Source: Campanula takesimana (Eukaryota; Streptophyta; Magnoliopsida; Asterales; Campanulaceae). From it: a stretch of 64,000 nt of DNA. The notes beneath the pieces were generated by a model, which was not told the DNA's origin, did no database searches, and saw only the letters and a list, made by a program, of their open reading frames with translations. The position numbers and the translations under genes are program-made. Of the stretch, positions 1 through 11,516 are shown piece after piece (position 1 is the first letter of the stretch; each line of letters starts with the position of its first letter). The stretch spans positions 806,001 to 870,000 of the forward strand of contig JAOWBW010000131.1 of NCBI GenBank assembly GCA_026119855.1, read 5' to 3'.

Positions 1-732
1 ATTTGGTTTGGTGCTAGCGGTGTATTTGAATGCTATGAGGTTATGATATGTTTTATCTATAATTTGGGTATTATCTGATTGATGTAAACCAGATTTTTTG
101 ATATATAATGGTTGGTAGTATTCAATAAAATAATTGATCTTAGAATAATGAAATAGTAAGATGGATGATTGACTGATTCCGCAACAATTAGACAAGAAAA
201 CTTCTTAATTAAATTCTTAAACGGACTGTCATTAAGAGACGGAGAGAGTAATTTATATTATATTTTTTTAATTTAATTATCATTAATAAATTTTAAATAG
301 TTATTGGTGGAATGTAAAAGTCTCTGTAAATTGTAATTTGAAATCTCATAAAAAATTTATTCTTCATAAAATGTTGATCAGTTCAATTTAGTTAACTTAT
401 AAAATTAAAATTAAACTAGCGTAACCCTTTCAATAAGAAAGATATTTAATTGAAGCACAATTTAGTATTTCACTCTTTACCCTTTAAATTACCTTTCACC
501 CTTTCAATTTCGGGTAAATATAAAGTCACAATAAAATATCAGGCTCACAAAATGACGTGTCGAGATTTATTTGTGTTTTTAGTTAGAGTGTGACGGGTCC
601 ACAATCGATGCAACTAATAAAATATGGTCACCTAATTTTCCATCCATCATTTTGTAAACTTCTTTTGTATCCTTAGCATTACCCTCAAATTTTACATCAA
701 AAAACTATCCACTAAGTCCCAACTTTTAATTA
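1..732. other. AT-rich intergenic DNA
   Basis: No open frame or RNA gene is supportable here. The stretch is AT-rich and may be partly internal sequence of the non-autonomous Helitron whose 3' end lies at 1237. Its left limit could not be found. Confidence 0.4.
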
Positions 733-999
733 CTCCCTCCGTTCAAAATAACTGTTTTTTTTTTTTGCATTTGCACAACTCTTAAGAAATGTAATAATTA
801 TCATGAATTAGTGACAATAGTTCCAACTTCACCCCTATTAAGTGTGCAACTTTCTTACATTAATGTCTCAAACTAAGATAATTAATAAAAGAGAACAAGT
901 TTCAATGCAAGGATAAAAGAGACATTTAGCTCAAAAGTGACAATTATTTTGAACCAAATTTTTGGTCCAAAAGTGACCATTATTTTGGACCGGAGGGAG
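733..999. mobile_element. Stowaway-type MITE
   Basis: Terminal inverted repeats CTCCCTCCGTTC and its complement bound a 267-bp non-coding element flanked by TA on both sides (731-732 and 1000-1001). This matches the Tc1/mariner-derived Stowaway family of plants. Confidence 0.8.
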
Positions 1000-1179
1000 T
1001 ATGTCCTTAATGTCAGGAATTTTGTTAAATATTAGATGAGAATATGAAAAGGTGGTCAAACGTAGTAACTTCAAGCCTAAGTAAAATTATATAATAACAA
1101 TAGTAAAAAACATGGTTTTAATGTAGATTGACACTTACTAAAAGATTTATATATAGTGATAAAACTCTTAGTTATTTTT

Positions 1180-1237
1180 AAAGTATGAAATTTATAATTA
1201 ACTTAAAAAACCGTGCATCGCACGGGTGTTAAACTAG
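1180..1237 (+). mobile_element. Helitron 3' terminus
   Basis: A short hairpin, CCGTGC-atc-GCACGG at 1211-1225, is followed by CTAG (1234-1237) and a T. Plant Helitrons end in a hairpin about 10-12 bases before CTRR and insert before a host T. The 5' TC end was not located, so the start given is only the visible end region. Confidence 0.6.
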
Positions 1238-1415
1238 TATTCTTATAAATTGACCACCTTACAATTAATACCCTTAATGGTTGCAATGATATGGGCTATA
1301 GTATTTCGTAGCTTATTGAATCATAGTTCACTTTTTCTAACACATTCATGAATGTGTGTTCGCAACAAATTTTTAAATTGCAAAATGTGAAAAAAAAAAA
1401 AAAAAAAAAAATATA

Positions 1416-1602
1416 CTCCCTCCGTCCCAAAATGTTATTCTCATTTCCTATTTTTCATTGTCACAAAAAGTTCTTTTCATTTTAACAATTTAGGCTTAAA
1501 TGTGCATACACACAACATGGCTAGTGAAGTACCCTTTAAAAAAAAGTTTGAATAGTCAAATGTGAAGATCATTTTGGGACCAGATTTTGGGACCGGAGGG
1601 AG
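1416..1602. mobile_element. Stowaway-type MITE
   Basis: The left terminus CTCCCTCCGTCCC follows TA at 1414-1415. The right terminus GGGACCGGAGGGAG ends at 1602 but is followed by CA, so one flank has mutated. It lies downstream of the kinase gene's 3' end. Confidence 0.7.
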
Positions 1603-1948
1603 CAATCCTCATTTCGTCTTGGGTTTCAGATCTAGCTTTGTTCAGAACACTGAATGGGAGTTACATACCAGGTACTTCATCTATTTTTCTCCTAAATTTC
1701 TCGGACTTGTCTCAAATAGTGCAGGATTTTTATCAAGCTGTGATGTAACAAAGAAAATCCGCAAGAAATAAAAATATACTTTCACAAACGCTAGTATTCG
1801 ATCAGTAAATTTCTGTCTTGTATATATAGCACTCTTGTTGGCGTTACTCAGAGCAATGCTACAGGTGCGGCAAAAAGGAATTGGAAAAAAAAAAAATGGT
1901 GGGCGGAAGAAGGAAGTTGATCAGTAAATTTTGTTCCCATTTTGTCTC

Positions 1949-4543
1949 TCAGGCTTCAGCTATACTGGTCATTTTTCTCAGTTCATGTTGCTGCAATTCT
2001 ATACAGTTTACTACACCTGAGAACTCTTCTGCAAAAGACATGCTGCTATCTCCTTTTACGAGTCGCCTTTGTTTTATCTTTATAATAGCTTGTGAAACTT
2101 CTCCAATTGAAGGGCGTTTTCTTAGTGTCTTGTGTAAGCACTTGTGAGCAATACGAGCCAAGCTCCTCACTTCTTCTGGGTTGCACTCTCCAACAAGTCG
2201 TGAGTCAAGTATTTCATCCACACCATCCGAACTCATAAAAGCCTGAACAATGAGATAAATCACAACATAAAGTGTAAGTATAAAAATATCATTTGTAGCG
2301 GTCAAGATCTTCTGTATCACTTTGTATACTACTCTCTATACCACTATTCATCCAACGGTTTACATGTTTAGATGACCTCATCATGATGTCAACCCTAATA
2401 ATTGTGAGTCATTTGATCACTAGTGGTATAGAGTGTGGGACATATAGTGGTACAGGAAATCGGGTATCCATTTGTAGTGTCTTCAAACATAATGGTGGAT
2501 ATAACTTACAAGATTGACATATTCCATCAAATTTTGATGAGGGTGAATGGCTGTAATAAGTTCAAAGAGGATAATCCCAAAACTGTAGATGTCACTCTTT
2601 GTCGTGAACATGTTTGTGGATATGTATTCGGGGTCGATATATCCGTATGTACCTTTAAGGCCTGAATTTCGGCCGTCATAAACTTCTTCCTTTGACAACC
2701 CAAAATCAGCAACCTACTTCAATGGAAAAACACATAGAGAGAGAATTATCACAAATCAGAGGTATTTTACATATGAAGTTACCTATAATTTGCACAAAAC
2801 AATAATAGCTTCCCGAATCACTATGAAAATTTTACGACGATTAATGAAGTGACTTCAAATTACAAAGGTGAACGCTGAGGGAGTATACCTTTGCTCTCAT
2901 TGAATGATCGAGTAAGATATTAGCAGACTTCAAATCTCGATGTATAACAGGTGGAACTGCCTGTTGCAATAACTACAGATGTAAGAGAGTAACAGGGAAA
3001 AAAGCCATCCACACAGACAAATAGCAAATATTGCTTATGTTGGCATACCCCATCGTGAAGATATTCGATGCCATGCGATATATCAAGGGCAATCTGCAGC
3101 CTTTCTTCCCAACTCAGGGTCTGTTTCTCTTCACCTATGTGTGTCCACAGCAACATGATTTAATTCAGTTTTAAATCGAGATATGAAACAACAAATGCAC
3201 CAAAAATGCAGTTATCTCATCGGTCTGAACTCAGAACTATAACACCGATCCAGCTATAAGATCATGCAGCTTAATCCGAAGATATCTTTTCCAGGTTAAT
3301 CAAATATTTATACTCCCTCCGTCACAAAATAAATGTCACACTTTCCATTTTGGTCCGTCCCCAACATAATTTCACAATTCCAAATTAGGAAAGTGTCTCA
3401 GTACAGTTTTACTATTGCACATGCAATGTACGAATAAGTACAACACATGTCAAAAAACATTGACAAATGGAACGTAAAACTCACTATATAGAAAGTTCGC
3501 CAAGCTCCCATTGCTCATGTACTCGTATATCAACATGTGCTGGCCTTTGTCTACACAATATCCAACTAAATTCACCAAATTCCGGTGATGCAGTCTACCT
3601 AGCAGAGACACCTGCAAAGAGACATGCCACAATGTGTATCATAATGGCACCCTTTTGTTTTTGTTCCCATTTCAACATCAAGTCAGATAGCTAGATGAAT
3701 AATTTCCTAATAGCAGCCCCTTAAATTACGCCTTACCTCGGTGTGGAATTCCTTCTCTCCTTGTTTGGAATCAGAAGCAAGAACCTTTACAGCCACCACT
3801 TCACCAGCGGGCATTTTAGCTTTATATACAGGACCAAAAGACCCCTGTCCTAATATAGTTGTAAAGTTTTCTGTAGCTTTCTGAATGTCCCTGGTAAGTG
3901 ACAAGTGTGTAAAGTTAGATCGAGCTCATTGCATATCTATTTACTTGGTATTTCCTGAAGTGAGAAGTCCACATCTAACTTTGCAACAGTAAGCTAATTA
4001 TCTTTCCAAAATACTCTCCTTATAAAATAAGGCTCACAAACTTTTAACGGAAATGGGTATTATGCAAAAGTGATACGATTGAAAGATTAGTCACTTTGAC
4101 TTTTCAAAGTTAACTGTTTCCCAAATGAAGATTGGACTTGGAGTTGTACTTTTGGAAGAGGAAATCGTTAGTAAGATTTAATATTAAAATGATGCTTTAA
4201 AAGCTTAGAAAAGCACATACTTGTAAGGGTATCTTGGTATGCCAGATGGCGAACCAAAGCGCTCTTTGCTATTGTTACTCCACCGAGGCTTTGGAGGGAC
4301 CTTTACAGGATAATTTGATATCTTAACCGTCACTGAATCTGAGAAGGAATCACTTGAGCCGATGCTCGTATCTAAGCCATTTCTGCGTATAGGAAGAGTA
4401 GATGGAGAGCGACTATTTGCACTTCCAAAATGATCACGTCTTCTATACCACCGTATGGCAAAATATGTAAGTGTCGCTAAAAGAATGCCAACAGCCACAC
4501 CAACAGATATCCCAATGATAACTAAATTGGCCTTACGAGCCAT
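1949..4543 (-). CDS. CRLK2: Receptor-like cytoplasmic-type Ser/Thr kinase, CRLK (calcium/calmodulin-regulated) family
   Basis: Membrane-anchored protein kinase. Exons by splice consensus: 4543-4221, 3890-3737, 3611-3485, 3134-3049, 2960-2889, 2713-2510, 2242-1949, giving 1260 nt (419 aa) with all junction phases consistent. The N-terminus is one hydrophobic anchor (about residues 5-28) with almost no extracellular part, then a Ser-rich juxtamembrane segment. The kinase shows the glycine loop GQGSFG (about 122-127), catalytic Lys in VAVKV (about 143), HRDLKSANILLD (237 on) and DFG (257-259), so it should be active. The motif order and the short N-terminal anchor resemble Arabidopsis CRLK1/CRLK2, which link calcium/calmodulin to cold and MAPK signalling. 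The CRLK2-like assignment is from memory of the family, and calmodulin binding here is inferred. It starts at the only ATG before the anchor. A Stowaway-like left end sits in the intron at about 3313. Confidence 0.9.
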
Positions 4544-4764
4544 TATTCAATCTCAAGAAATGAGAACATCTTGTAGGGGATTCTGCAGGGTCCCTAGCAT
4601 CAGAAAGTAAATATGATCATTCTTCTGATTGAGAGATTAATCGTATGCATAGAAAGTATAAAGTTATGAACATAAAGACTAAAGCTTAATCGCTAAAAAG
4701 TTATGATTCAAGTACAGTCTTCTTGTATCTGCAGTGGCTGAGCTAAATCAGAAACCTGATACTA

Positions 4765-6159
4765 TCTCCGTGTCAAAATATTCGCCCCTCTTTCCCTTGT
4801 TATGTCCCAAAAATAGTCTCATTTCTAAAGAGGTGACAAATTTATACAATCATAAGAATATAAAAGCAAGTAAAACAACATCCTTATCTCAAACAGGAAT
4901 ATCTTCACGGGACGGTGATGAATTTGGCGTAGACAAGGATGAACAAGAAGAGAAACTTCATGTTTATAAAATAAACAATTCTTAACTTCTATTCTTGATG
5001 AATAAAAGGATTACAAGACTCCTCTATTTATACTAGATCTACTACCTAGAAATAAGGAAACCTATTTTATCTAGGAAACAATATAATTTAAACTAGGAAA
5101 GGGATATGCTTAATCAAAATATGATCAACGAATATTTTGGAGATATGGGGAGATCATCATATCCTCCTACGAGATATTGGTGATCTCCTACACTCCCTCT
5201 CAAGTTGGCGCGTGAAGGATACAAACGCCCAAACTTGAAACTTAAAAAAAAAAAACTCAATCATTCCAACCAGAGACCTCTGTTCGCCTGCGCCTTATCT
5301 ACAAGGTGTCTCATAATCTGTGTCGCCCCTTCACGTCGTCCTTCGGATAACAATTTCCCACAGATTGGAACATCTTTACACAGCACGTACACTTGGGATT
5401 CTCTGTCTGCAGAACTGATTGGACACACTTGACTAAACAACCGACTGCACAACTGTCTCAACAAATGGTCGCACGACTGGTTGACGGCTGCATACCGGTT
5501 GTACTGATTTGTTTCGTTCCATGCTTCGCTCGGGTTATAGCACGCTTCAGCTTATCTGCCATGTGCGTGTACTCTCACTCCCAACACGTTTGCAAGTCTC
5601 CCTAAATCTCTCTCGCCGTCTTTGCAAGCTTGACAATATTTCCTTCTTCATGAAACCCTTCACCATCGAATTTTGCATCGTCTCCAAACCGATAGATCTG
5701 AAACTTCGGCTTTGGCATCGTTGCTGCCGTCATGGATTTGGGAAGAAGGAGTAAAAGACGAAAAAAATAACCAAAAGACCGAACAAAAAAAATCGGAACA
5801 AAGACAAAAAAAAATATGCGGAAGCGATTTTGGATCATTAACACAGCTCTGATGCCATGATGAATTTGGCGTAGACAAGGATGAACAAGAAGAGAAACTT
5901 CATGTTTATAAAATAAACAATTCTTAAACTTCTATTCTTGATGAATAAAAGGATTACAAGACTCCTCTATTTATACTAGATCTACTACCTAGAAATAAGG
6001 AAACCTATTTTATCTAGGAAACAATATAATTTAAACTAGGAAAGGGATATGCTTAATCAAAATATGATCAACCGAATATCTTGGAGATATGGGGAGATCA
6101 TCATATCCTCCTACGAGATATTGGTGATCTCATACATGATCTCCTACCGACGGAGGGAC
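4765..6159. mobile_element. Stowaway-type MITE split by a TRIM insertion
   Basis: The left arm begins TCTCCGTGTC after TA (4763-4764). The right terminus GGGACGGAGGGAC is completed only across the inserted element and is followed by TA at 6160-6161. Without the insertion the MITE would be about 160 bp. Confidence 0.6.
4916..6148 (-). mobile_element. TRIM (miniature LTR retrotransposon), minus orientation
   Basis: Two near-identical direct repeats (4916 to about 5193, and 5858-6148) flank about 665 bp of non-coding DNA. Read on the minus strand the LTRs run TG...CA. TGGCATCAGAGC directly follows the 5' LTR (right copy) and resembles the initiator-tRNA-Met primer site TGGTATCAGAGC. A purine tract, GAGAGGGAG, precedes the other LTR. 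The 5-bp target duplication GACGG is at 4911-4915 and 6149-6153. The right LTR has a short extra duplication (TGATCTC) near its end. No protein is encoded, so mobility would require enzymes from another element. Confidence 0.85.
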
Positions 6160-6624
6160 TATGCATCAACTTAAAGATTCTTTTGTTCAAGAACTGGTCA
6201 AGGGAAGCAGAGAAATGAATAGGAACCCATACATATTGTTTGATAAACGAAAGATGGATAACTAGGAAAGATAGCATTGATACTGTTTTAGCTTGTCCAT
6301 GTTCATCCTTGATTCCTTTCTACAAAGCCTAACATTTGAAAAAAAAAATAGTTTATGAAAATAGTTAGGGAGAACCGGAAAGAAGGGGAAAAGCGCCTTT
6401 CTTATGTAATTGCTTTTCTTTTGCTTTATCCCTCATATTAAATCATACAAACGTGGCAATGACATTAATCTAATTTAGCATAGTACTACAGAGAAGGAAA
6501 TCCAATTATAAGCGTATGACTTTAAAACCACTATCGCATTCACAATTAAAGGTGTTCTTTCTAATTCATCACTGGCCTTTTATTGAATGAAACACAAACA
6601 GGCTAACATAACTATGAATAACTA

Positions 6625-6717
6625 CTCCCTCCGTCTCAAAATGAATGTCGAAAAACATTTCAAATTTGCTCTTGATCAAGATTTTTTTTTTGGACATTCA
6701 TTTTGGGACGGAGGGAG
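6625..6717. mobile_element. Short Stowaway-type MITE, hairpin
   Basis: A 93-bp element flanked by TA. The arms CTCCCTCCGTCTCAAAATG and the matching right arm pair over about 27 bases with few mismatches, giving a near-perfect hairpin in the leader intron of the kinase gene. Confidence 0.85.
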
Positions 6718-7300
6718 TAAATATGAGAAGGAGGAGGGGGGGAACCATTGAAAGAAGCCCATGCCCTAGATCAAGTATCTCGACAATCAACCATTTCTAG
6801 TATGAGAAAACCACATAAATCTACAAGTAGGATCAACTTGAACTCTATATACTGTACTGGAAAAACCCACTCAATAAACATTTCAATATGAGGAAGGCAA
6901 ATTATGTTAGAAAAAAAAAAAAAAAAAAAAAAAAAGCAGCAAGGGATGGGGAATTTCAAACCCAGAAACCAACAAAAGTCTAGTATGATCAACTATGAGC
7001 AACCCTCAGCCATCAATCACGAATCTGAAACAGCTTTCACTGAATTTAAGAAAAACCCATCAAAGAAACAACTGTTTGTTGTACAAATTACAGCACAATC
7101 CGAGATGGGGAACCAAAAACAGAACCTAACTAAAGCAAATAAGAGCTAAAGAAACTCAAACAAAAGAAAAGACCCACGAAATTTTCCATACCTGATCAAC
7201 TCTGAAAGAAGCAATTTGATACAAAGAAAAGATGGAGAAAAAGAGAGTGAAGACGATTTGTGAAAGTTGGTGGAAGAAATGGCCCCAGACAGAGGGGTTT

Positions 7301-7865
7301 GGGTAGACAAAGAAAAGTCTTATTAGGAGTTGGAAAGTATCAAAGGAGGGTTGGGAAATCCAATTAAAAAAAGAACACGGTTTTTGGTATACGAAATTAA
7401 GAATGAGTGTGTGAGGTTGTTGATTCAAAACTAGTGACCCAGTCGTTGACAATTCAATGACTAAGGTATATGGTCAGTTAATGTTCTTGGATTTGCCCGT
7501 CAAAAAAACTAACACCCAAAAATCACAACTTAATGAATATTGATGGTGATCAGGTTCAAAAGAGAATGTTTGGCAAAAACAAGAGGAGGGGTCATGTCAA
7601 TTTCTGCATTGTGCTCCTAATTCGTGTTTTATTTCACGTCATTTTTTTTTGTAGGAAAATGGTTGAATAAAAGTCAAGTATCTCGTCATTCACAGATCAT
7701 TCATATACTAATGTAAAATACAAGAAAAAAAATCACTGTATTTATTTTGTTGATCTTCGATCTCTTCAACTGAGTGTACCTAACTCTTGAATCTTGATTG
7801 ACTTAAAAGTTGCTCGATCTTCTTGAGACACTCTTTTCCTCCGTTGTCTCTTATTTCCCTTAAAA
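7301..7865. other. Putative promoter and spacer of the CRLK-like gene
   Basis: No open frame is supported. If the 5' UTR exon ending at 7192 is right, this stretch holds the minus-strand promoter. I see no convincing TATA box to anchor it. Confidence 0.3.
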
Positions 7866-7998
7866 GTATTGTGTGAGATAGTCTAACATGTGAGATGAGC
7901 AAGAGAAGAAATGAGTTTGCCCCGCCCCGCCTATATGGGGCAAACCATTTACTGACGAGACCCGTCTCACGTGTGATACCGTCTTACATAAGTTTTTG
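7866..7998. repeat. Dispersed repeat, copy 1 (GTGAGAC-type inverted ends)
   Basis: Shares with 26650-26762 the order: GTGAGA-type inverted sequence, then GAAATGAGYTTGCCCC, a GC-rich core, AAACCATTTACT, and a second GAGAC-type inverted sequence. It looks like a small inverted-repeat transposon, possibly related to the Mutator-like element at 32992-33820, which also has GAGACGGGT arms. Confidence 0.5.
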
Positions 7999-8193
7999 TC
8001 TTTCCCGAAGTCTTATAACAAAATAATTTCTCTATTTATGGTTATATGAAAAAACTGAAATTTCATTTTGTGTCAAAAATAATACAAGTAATACATACGG
8101 TATAAATTCTATAAATTAATACTCACGAGACCACCAAGATTTATTAATTAATCAATAAATTAATACTACCTTAGTCCCAGAGTAAGAATCATA

Positions 8194-8439
8194 CTCCCTC
8201 CGTCCCATTTCAAATTGCAAAAGTTGCCAAAAAGGCTGTCCCAACTAAAATTGCAAAATCCAAAAATGGCAAGTTTTAACCCACTTGCACACTCACATCC
8301 ACTAACCCACTAACTATTCTCTACCCCACTTTCTCTCTTCCACTCAACTATCAACACTCACAACACATCACCTTTTTCACTTTTTCCCTTAATCCCCGTG
8401 CCAACCTAGTATTTGCAATTTGAAATGGGACGGAGGGAG
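8194..8439. mobile_element. Inner Stowaway-type MITE
   Basis: Inverted termini CTCCCTCCGTCCCATTTCAA and complement, flanked by TA (8192-8193 and 8440-8441). It lies within the left part of the outer element. Confidence 0.85.
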
Positions 8440-8686
8440 TACATCTCAAATGCACGGAGATTAAGAAGTGATGGAAGTGATTTAAGTGTTGTGAGCGTAA
8501 AAGTAAAGTAAGAGAGAATGAGTGGAAGGGAATGGTAAGTTGATTGGTGTTATGAGTATGAAAGTAAAGTATGAGAGAGAATGAGCGAGATGAATAGTAA
8601 AGATTCCTTGCTTTTTTAGGAATGAGACTCTTACTCTGTGACGTACCAAAATAAAAAGTATGACTCTTACTCTGGGTCAGAGGGAG

Positions 8687-8800
8687 TAGGGGTGGCAAAT
8701 TGGGTATTTTGGGTTTACCCATTAAAGTTAAAAATTAATTGGATACCCGGGTATTTTAACTTTAATGGGTAAACCCAAAACACCCAATTTGCCACCCCTA
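8687..8800. mobile_element. hAT-like MITE, near-perfect palindrome
   Basis: Arms of about 47 bases start TAGGGGTGGCAAATTGGGT and pair around a short centre. The 8-bp flanks AGAGGGAG (8679-8686) and AGAGAGAG (8801-8808) differ at one base, as expected of a hAT target duplication. The termini resemble other plant hAT miniature elements. Confidence 0.75.
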
Positions 8801-8810
8801 AGAGAGAGTA

Positions 8811-9690
8811 ATTATTAATTTATATAGTATTAATTAATATTTTATTAATTTATAATGAAATACTCAATTTACAAACACCTTTTCAAACTTTCACTTAATT
8901 ATTATACTCCCCCCCTCTCAGTTTAAAGTTCTTACTTTCCTTTTTGGTATGTCCCAGTTTAAAGTTCTTAGTTGCTTTATTCCATAAATAGAAAATAATG
9001 CTTTGGAGAATCTTGCCCTCAAAAGTTCATTTAATTACAACAAAACTATTACTTACCTAACTTACTTTAACTCACTTGCTTCATGAATAGTGTTTTTGGA
9101 CATTTATATCATTAACTCTCTACTTTTGGTTGACTCATTTCCTTTGTTTTTGCCTTGATTTCTTAATAAGCGTGCATAATCAAACTAAGAACTATTAAGG
9201 AATATTATATATTTCTAGCATATATTGTAAATATCAAGTTACCATACATAAAGATTGTATCTTATAAACCAAGATAGATTATTCTAAAACATTAATTTCT
9301 TTTTTTTATTAGTTTTCCTAATTAGATTAGTACTCTAGTCTAGCTGGTTACAAAAACAATAATTTTAGTAATGTCATCATAGTTGGTTATAATGAATTAC
9401 TGTAGCAAGTTGATTATGTCGTTGATTCAAGTGCATAATTATTGTTTTCATTTCATTATTAACAAGAACAAGAAATAAAGACAATTATAGTAGCTGGTTG
9501 CTTCTTCTTGTCCCTTTTCATGATCAAAGAAGATGACCGGAGAGAAGAAAAGTTTCTCTCTTTTTTCTAGAGAGAAATAGTTTTGGGAAATTTTCTTGTT
9601 GATTCTTTTATCAGAAACCCAAATGACAATGTAAATTCACGTACAACTCAATTTCTACACTTTCGGAATTATAGAGTTGCCCCCACTTTT
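8811..9690. other. AT-rich spacer upstream of the F-box pair
   Basis: No gene is seen. A CTCCCCCCCTCTCAG sequence near 8907 resembles a Stowaway left end but no matching right end was found. Confidence 0.3.
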
Positions 9691-9699
9691 CCGAGGTCA

Positions 9700-10318
9700 A
9701 ACATTGCTTGCTCCTGATCTTGAAATTGAAGCTCTCCGACTCACAGAATCTATCGCTCATCTCTCTTTCTCATCTCGGAAGTGAAGGTAACATATATACT
9801 CCTGTTCGATTTTTCAAATGCACTGTATATCAGTATATATATATATATATATATAATATATATATGTTCATTGGGAATATTAAGCTGCTTAATGAGGAAA
9901 TAGAAAGTATTGATGAATTTTGTGTTACTTTCTAGGTTCAGGATCTCTACTTGCGAACCCTATAAGCCTAGATAACCCAATTGGATGCTTGATTTTGGAT
10001 CTTTGTAGTGACTTAATGAAATTGGATCAGAAGCCATCTCTTTATGACTTGAGAGGATCAAATATCAGCCCAACTAATTTATGCACAAATCATGTTCGAA
10101 GAAATGCCCACAAACTATCTTTATGCACTATCTACTATACTACAGAAATGGTTAAATGTTTCGAGTCTTGTGGTATAGTGCATATAGAAATTGCTCCTAC
10201 TGCAAGCATATTTACTTCAATTTTTGTTTCAGATATATTGAGTTGTTTTTTTTCCGAATCTTTGATCGACTGATCAACTTCCTCATCATACCCATATTAT
10301 GCATGCAGCATCATCAGC
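9700..10318 (+). promoter_or_regulatory. 5' UTR exon and leader intron of the first F-box gene
   Basis: Sequence around 9702-9786 matches the region before the second F-box gene (about 12051-12126), and both end in a donor AAGGTAACAT. The likely acceptor GCATGCAG ends at 10308, ten bases before the ATG. The intron holds a TA microsatellite at about 9834-9866. The shared leader structure shows the duplication included promoter-proximal DNA. Confidence 0.5.
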
Positions 10319-11516
10319 ATGGAAGGTAAATACGTGCCCAGGGATGTGCTTATGATTATTCTGGCCTACTTGCCGGTTAGATCTCTTGTGCAATTCAAAT
10401 CTGTTTGCAAATCTTGGAAAACCATCATTGAAGATCATGGTTTCATTGAAACTCATCTTTTGACTCAAGCTGCTACAAGCAATGACAATTGTGTCCTTAT
10501 AACAGAATATGATCGGTTCTCCTTGCTTCATCGTAGTGAAACAGGAGTTGTTAAGTGTGCTCATCTGGATTTACCCGTTTTCAACGACAAGGACATGAGC
10601 AAAATTGAATTATTCGCTCCTTGTAACGGGATAATTTGTTTGTCAGATGGAGAACTAGACATTGTTCTATGGAACCCTGCTATTAGAGAGTTTAAGCTAC
10701 TTCCAAGAAGCTTGACTCCAACTCTGGCTCCTCCACCAAATGAGTCCTTAGACCTTCAAACTTGCTGTACTGGATTTGGTTTCGATCCCCACACTGATGA
10801 TTACAAGGTTGTAAGAATTTGGACCTCCAAATATGGAATTGGATACACGCACAGAATTGTCAAAGCTGAGATATATAGTCTGAATGCTGATTCATGGAGA
10901 AGTATTATTTCCGTTCCCACAATTTTGCTCAGGGAATTTGTTGCTGGTGAGGTGTACTTGGACAGAAAATACTACTGGTGCTTTAAGGTTGATTTGGATA
11001 CATAAGATCTTATGTTTTGACATGGTCAAAGAGGTTTTCGAGGTAATAGACTTGCCAGATAGTAATAGTGATACGAAAAATTGGGATAAGCTTGTTGTAA
11101 TGAAGAATTTCCGCACAGATGATGAATTTGAAGTGATAGAATTGCCAAATGGTAACCATCAAAGCCATTGGGATAGGCTTATATTAATGAAGGATTCCCT
11201 TGCCATGGTTAGTTACATATATTCCGAAAATCAATTATTTCACCATATTTGGGCTATGAAGGAAGAAGGTGCATTGCGGTCATGGCACAAATTCTTGACT
11301 ATAGGGCCCTTCTATGACTACGATTTACCTCTTGGGTTTTGGAAGGATGAGCTTCTTTTCCAACTTGAGTGTCCTAACATAATAGTTTCTTATGACTACA
11401 TCACTCGAGAAATAACAGATACCTTTGAAAAACTTGACGTGTTTCAGATGCTGCCACTTGGCACTTACAATGAAAGCCTGGTTTCAATTGGCTCACGAGG
11501 AACAGGAGTATGAGTG
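10319..11516 (+). pseudogene. F-box protein with FBA domain, frameshifted copy
   Basis: An intact relative would be an SCF E3-ligase substrate receptor, the F-box binding SKP1 and the FBA region choosing the target. Residues 5-45 form the F-box (VLMIILAYLPVRSLVQFKSV with VCKSW). FBA_1 signatures follow: LWNPAIREFK, GFGFDPHTDDYKVVRI. The first frame stops at 11005, and the rest of the homology resumes in another frame (ILCFDMVKEVFEV onward) to TGA at 11514-11516. Alignment with the downstream copy shows about two bases missing between 10985 and 11003, directly before an early TAA. Either this is a recent pseudogene, a 228-aa truncated protein is made, or the base calls are wrong. The rest of the downstream frame is clean, so the break looks young. 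Confidence 0.85.

Larger units (their letters stand above)
4544..7300 (-). promoter_or_regulatory. Probable 5' UTR exon and long leader intron of the CRLK-like gene
   Basis: On the minus strand a splice acceptor (CCCTGCAG, exon from 4582) lies 39 bases before the kinase ATG. A good donor, GATCAG followed by GTATGG, occurs at 7191-7190 after a CT-rich leader-like stretch (about 7300-7192). Joining them gives a leader intron of about 2.6 kb, expanded by a TRIM inside a MITE and by a small MITE at 6625-6717. No transcript data support the join, and the transcription start is unknown. Confidence 0.45.
8166..8808. mobile_element. Outer Stowaway-like element carrying two later insertions
   Basis: The left end CTACCTTAGTCCCAGAGTAA follows TA at 8164-8165. 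The matching right arm ends CTCTGGGTCAGAGGGAG at 8686, with the terminal eight bases duplicated at 8801-8808 and followed by TA (8809-8810). A second MITE (8194-8439) and a hAT-like MITE (8687-8800) sit inside it. Confidence 0.65.

Noticed and set aside
3313..3480. Stowaway MITE in intron 3 of the kinase gene
   Set aside because: A convincing left end (CTCCCTCCGTCACAAAATAA) is present, but no paired right end was found.
8351..8722. 123-codon minus-strand frame
   Set aside because: It runs across MITE ends and low-complexity AT-rich sequence, with no homology I can recognise.
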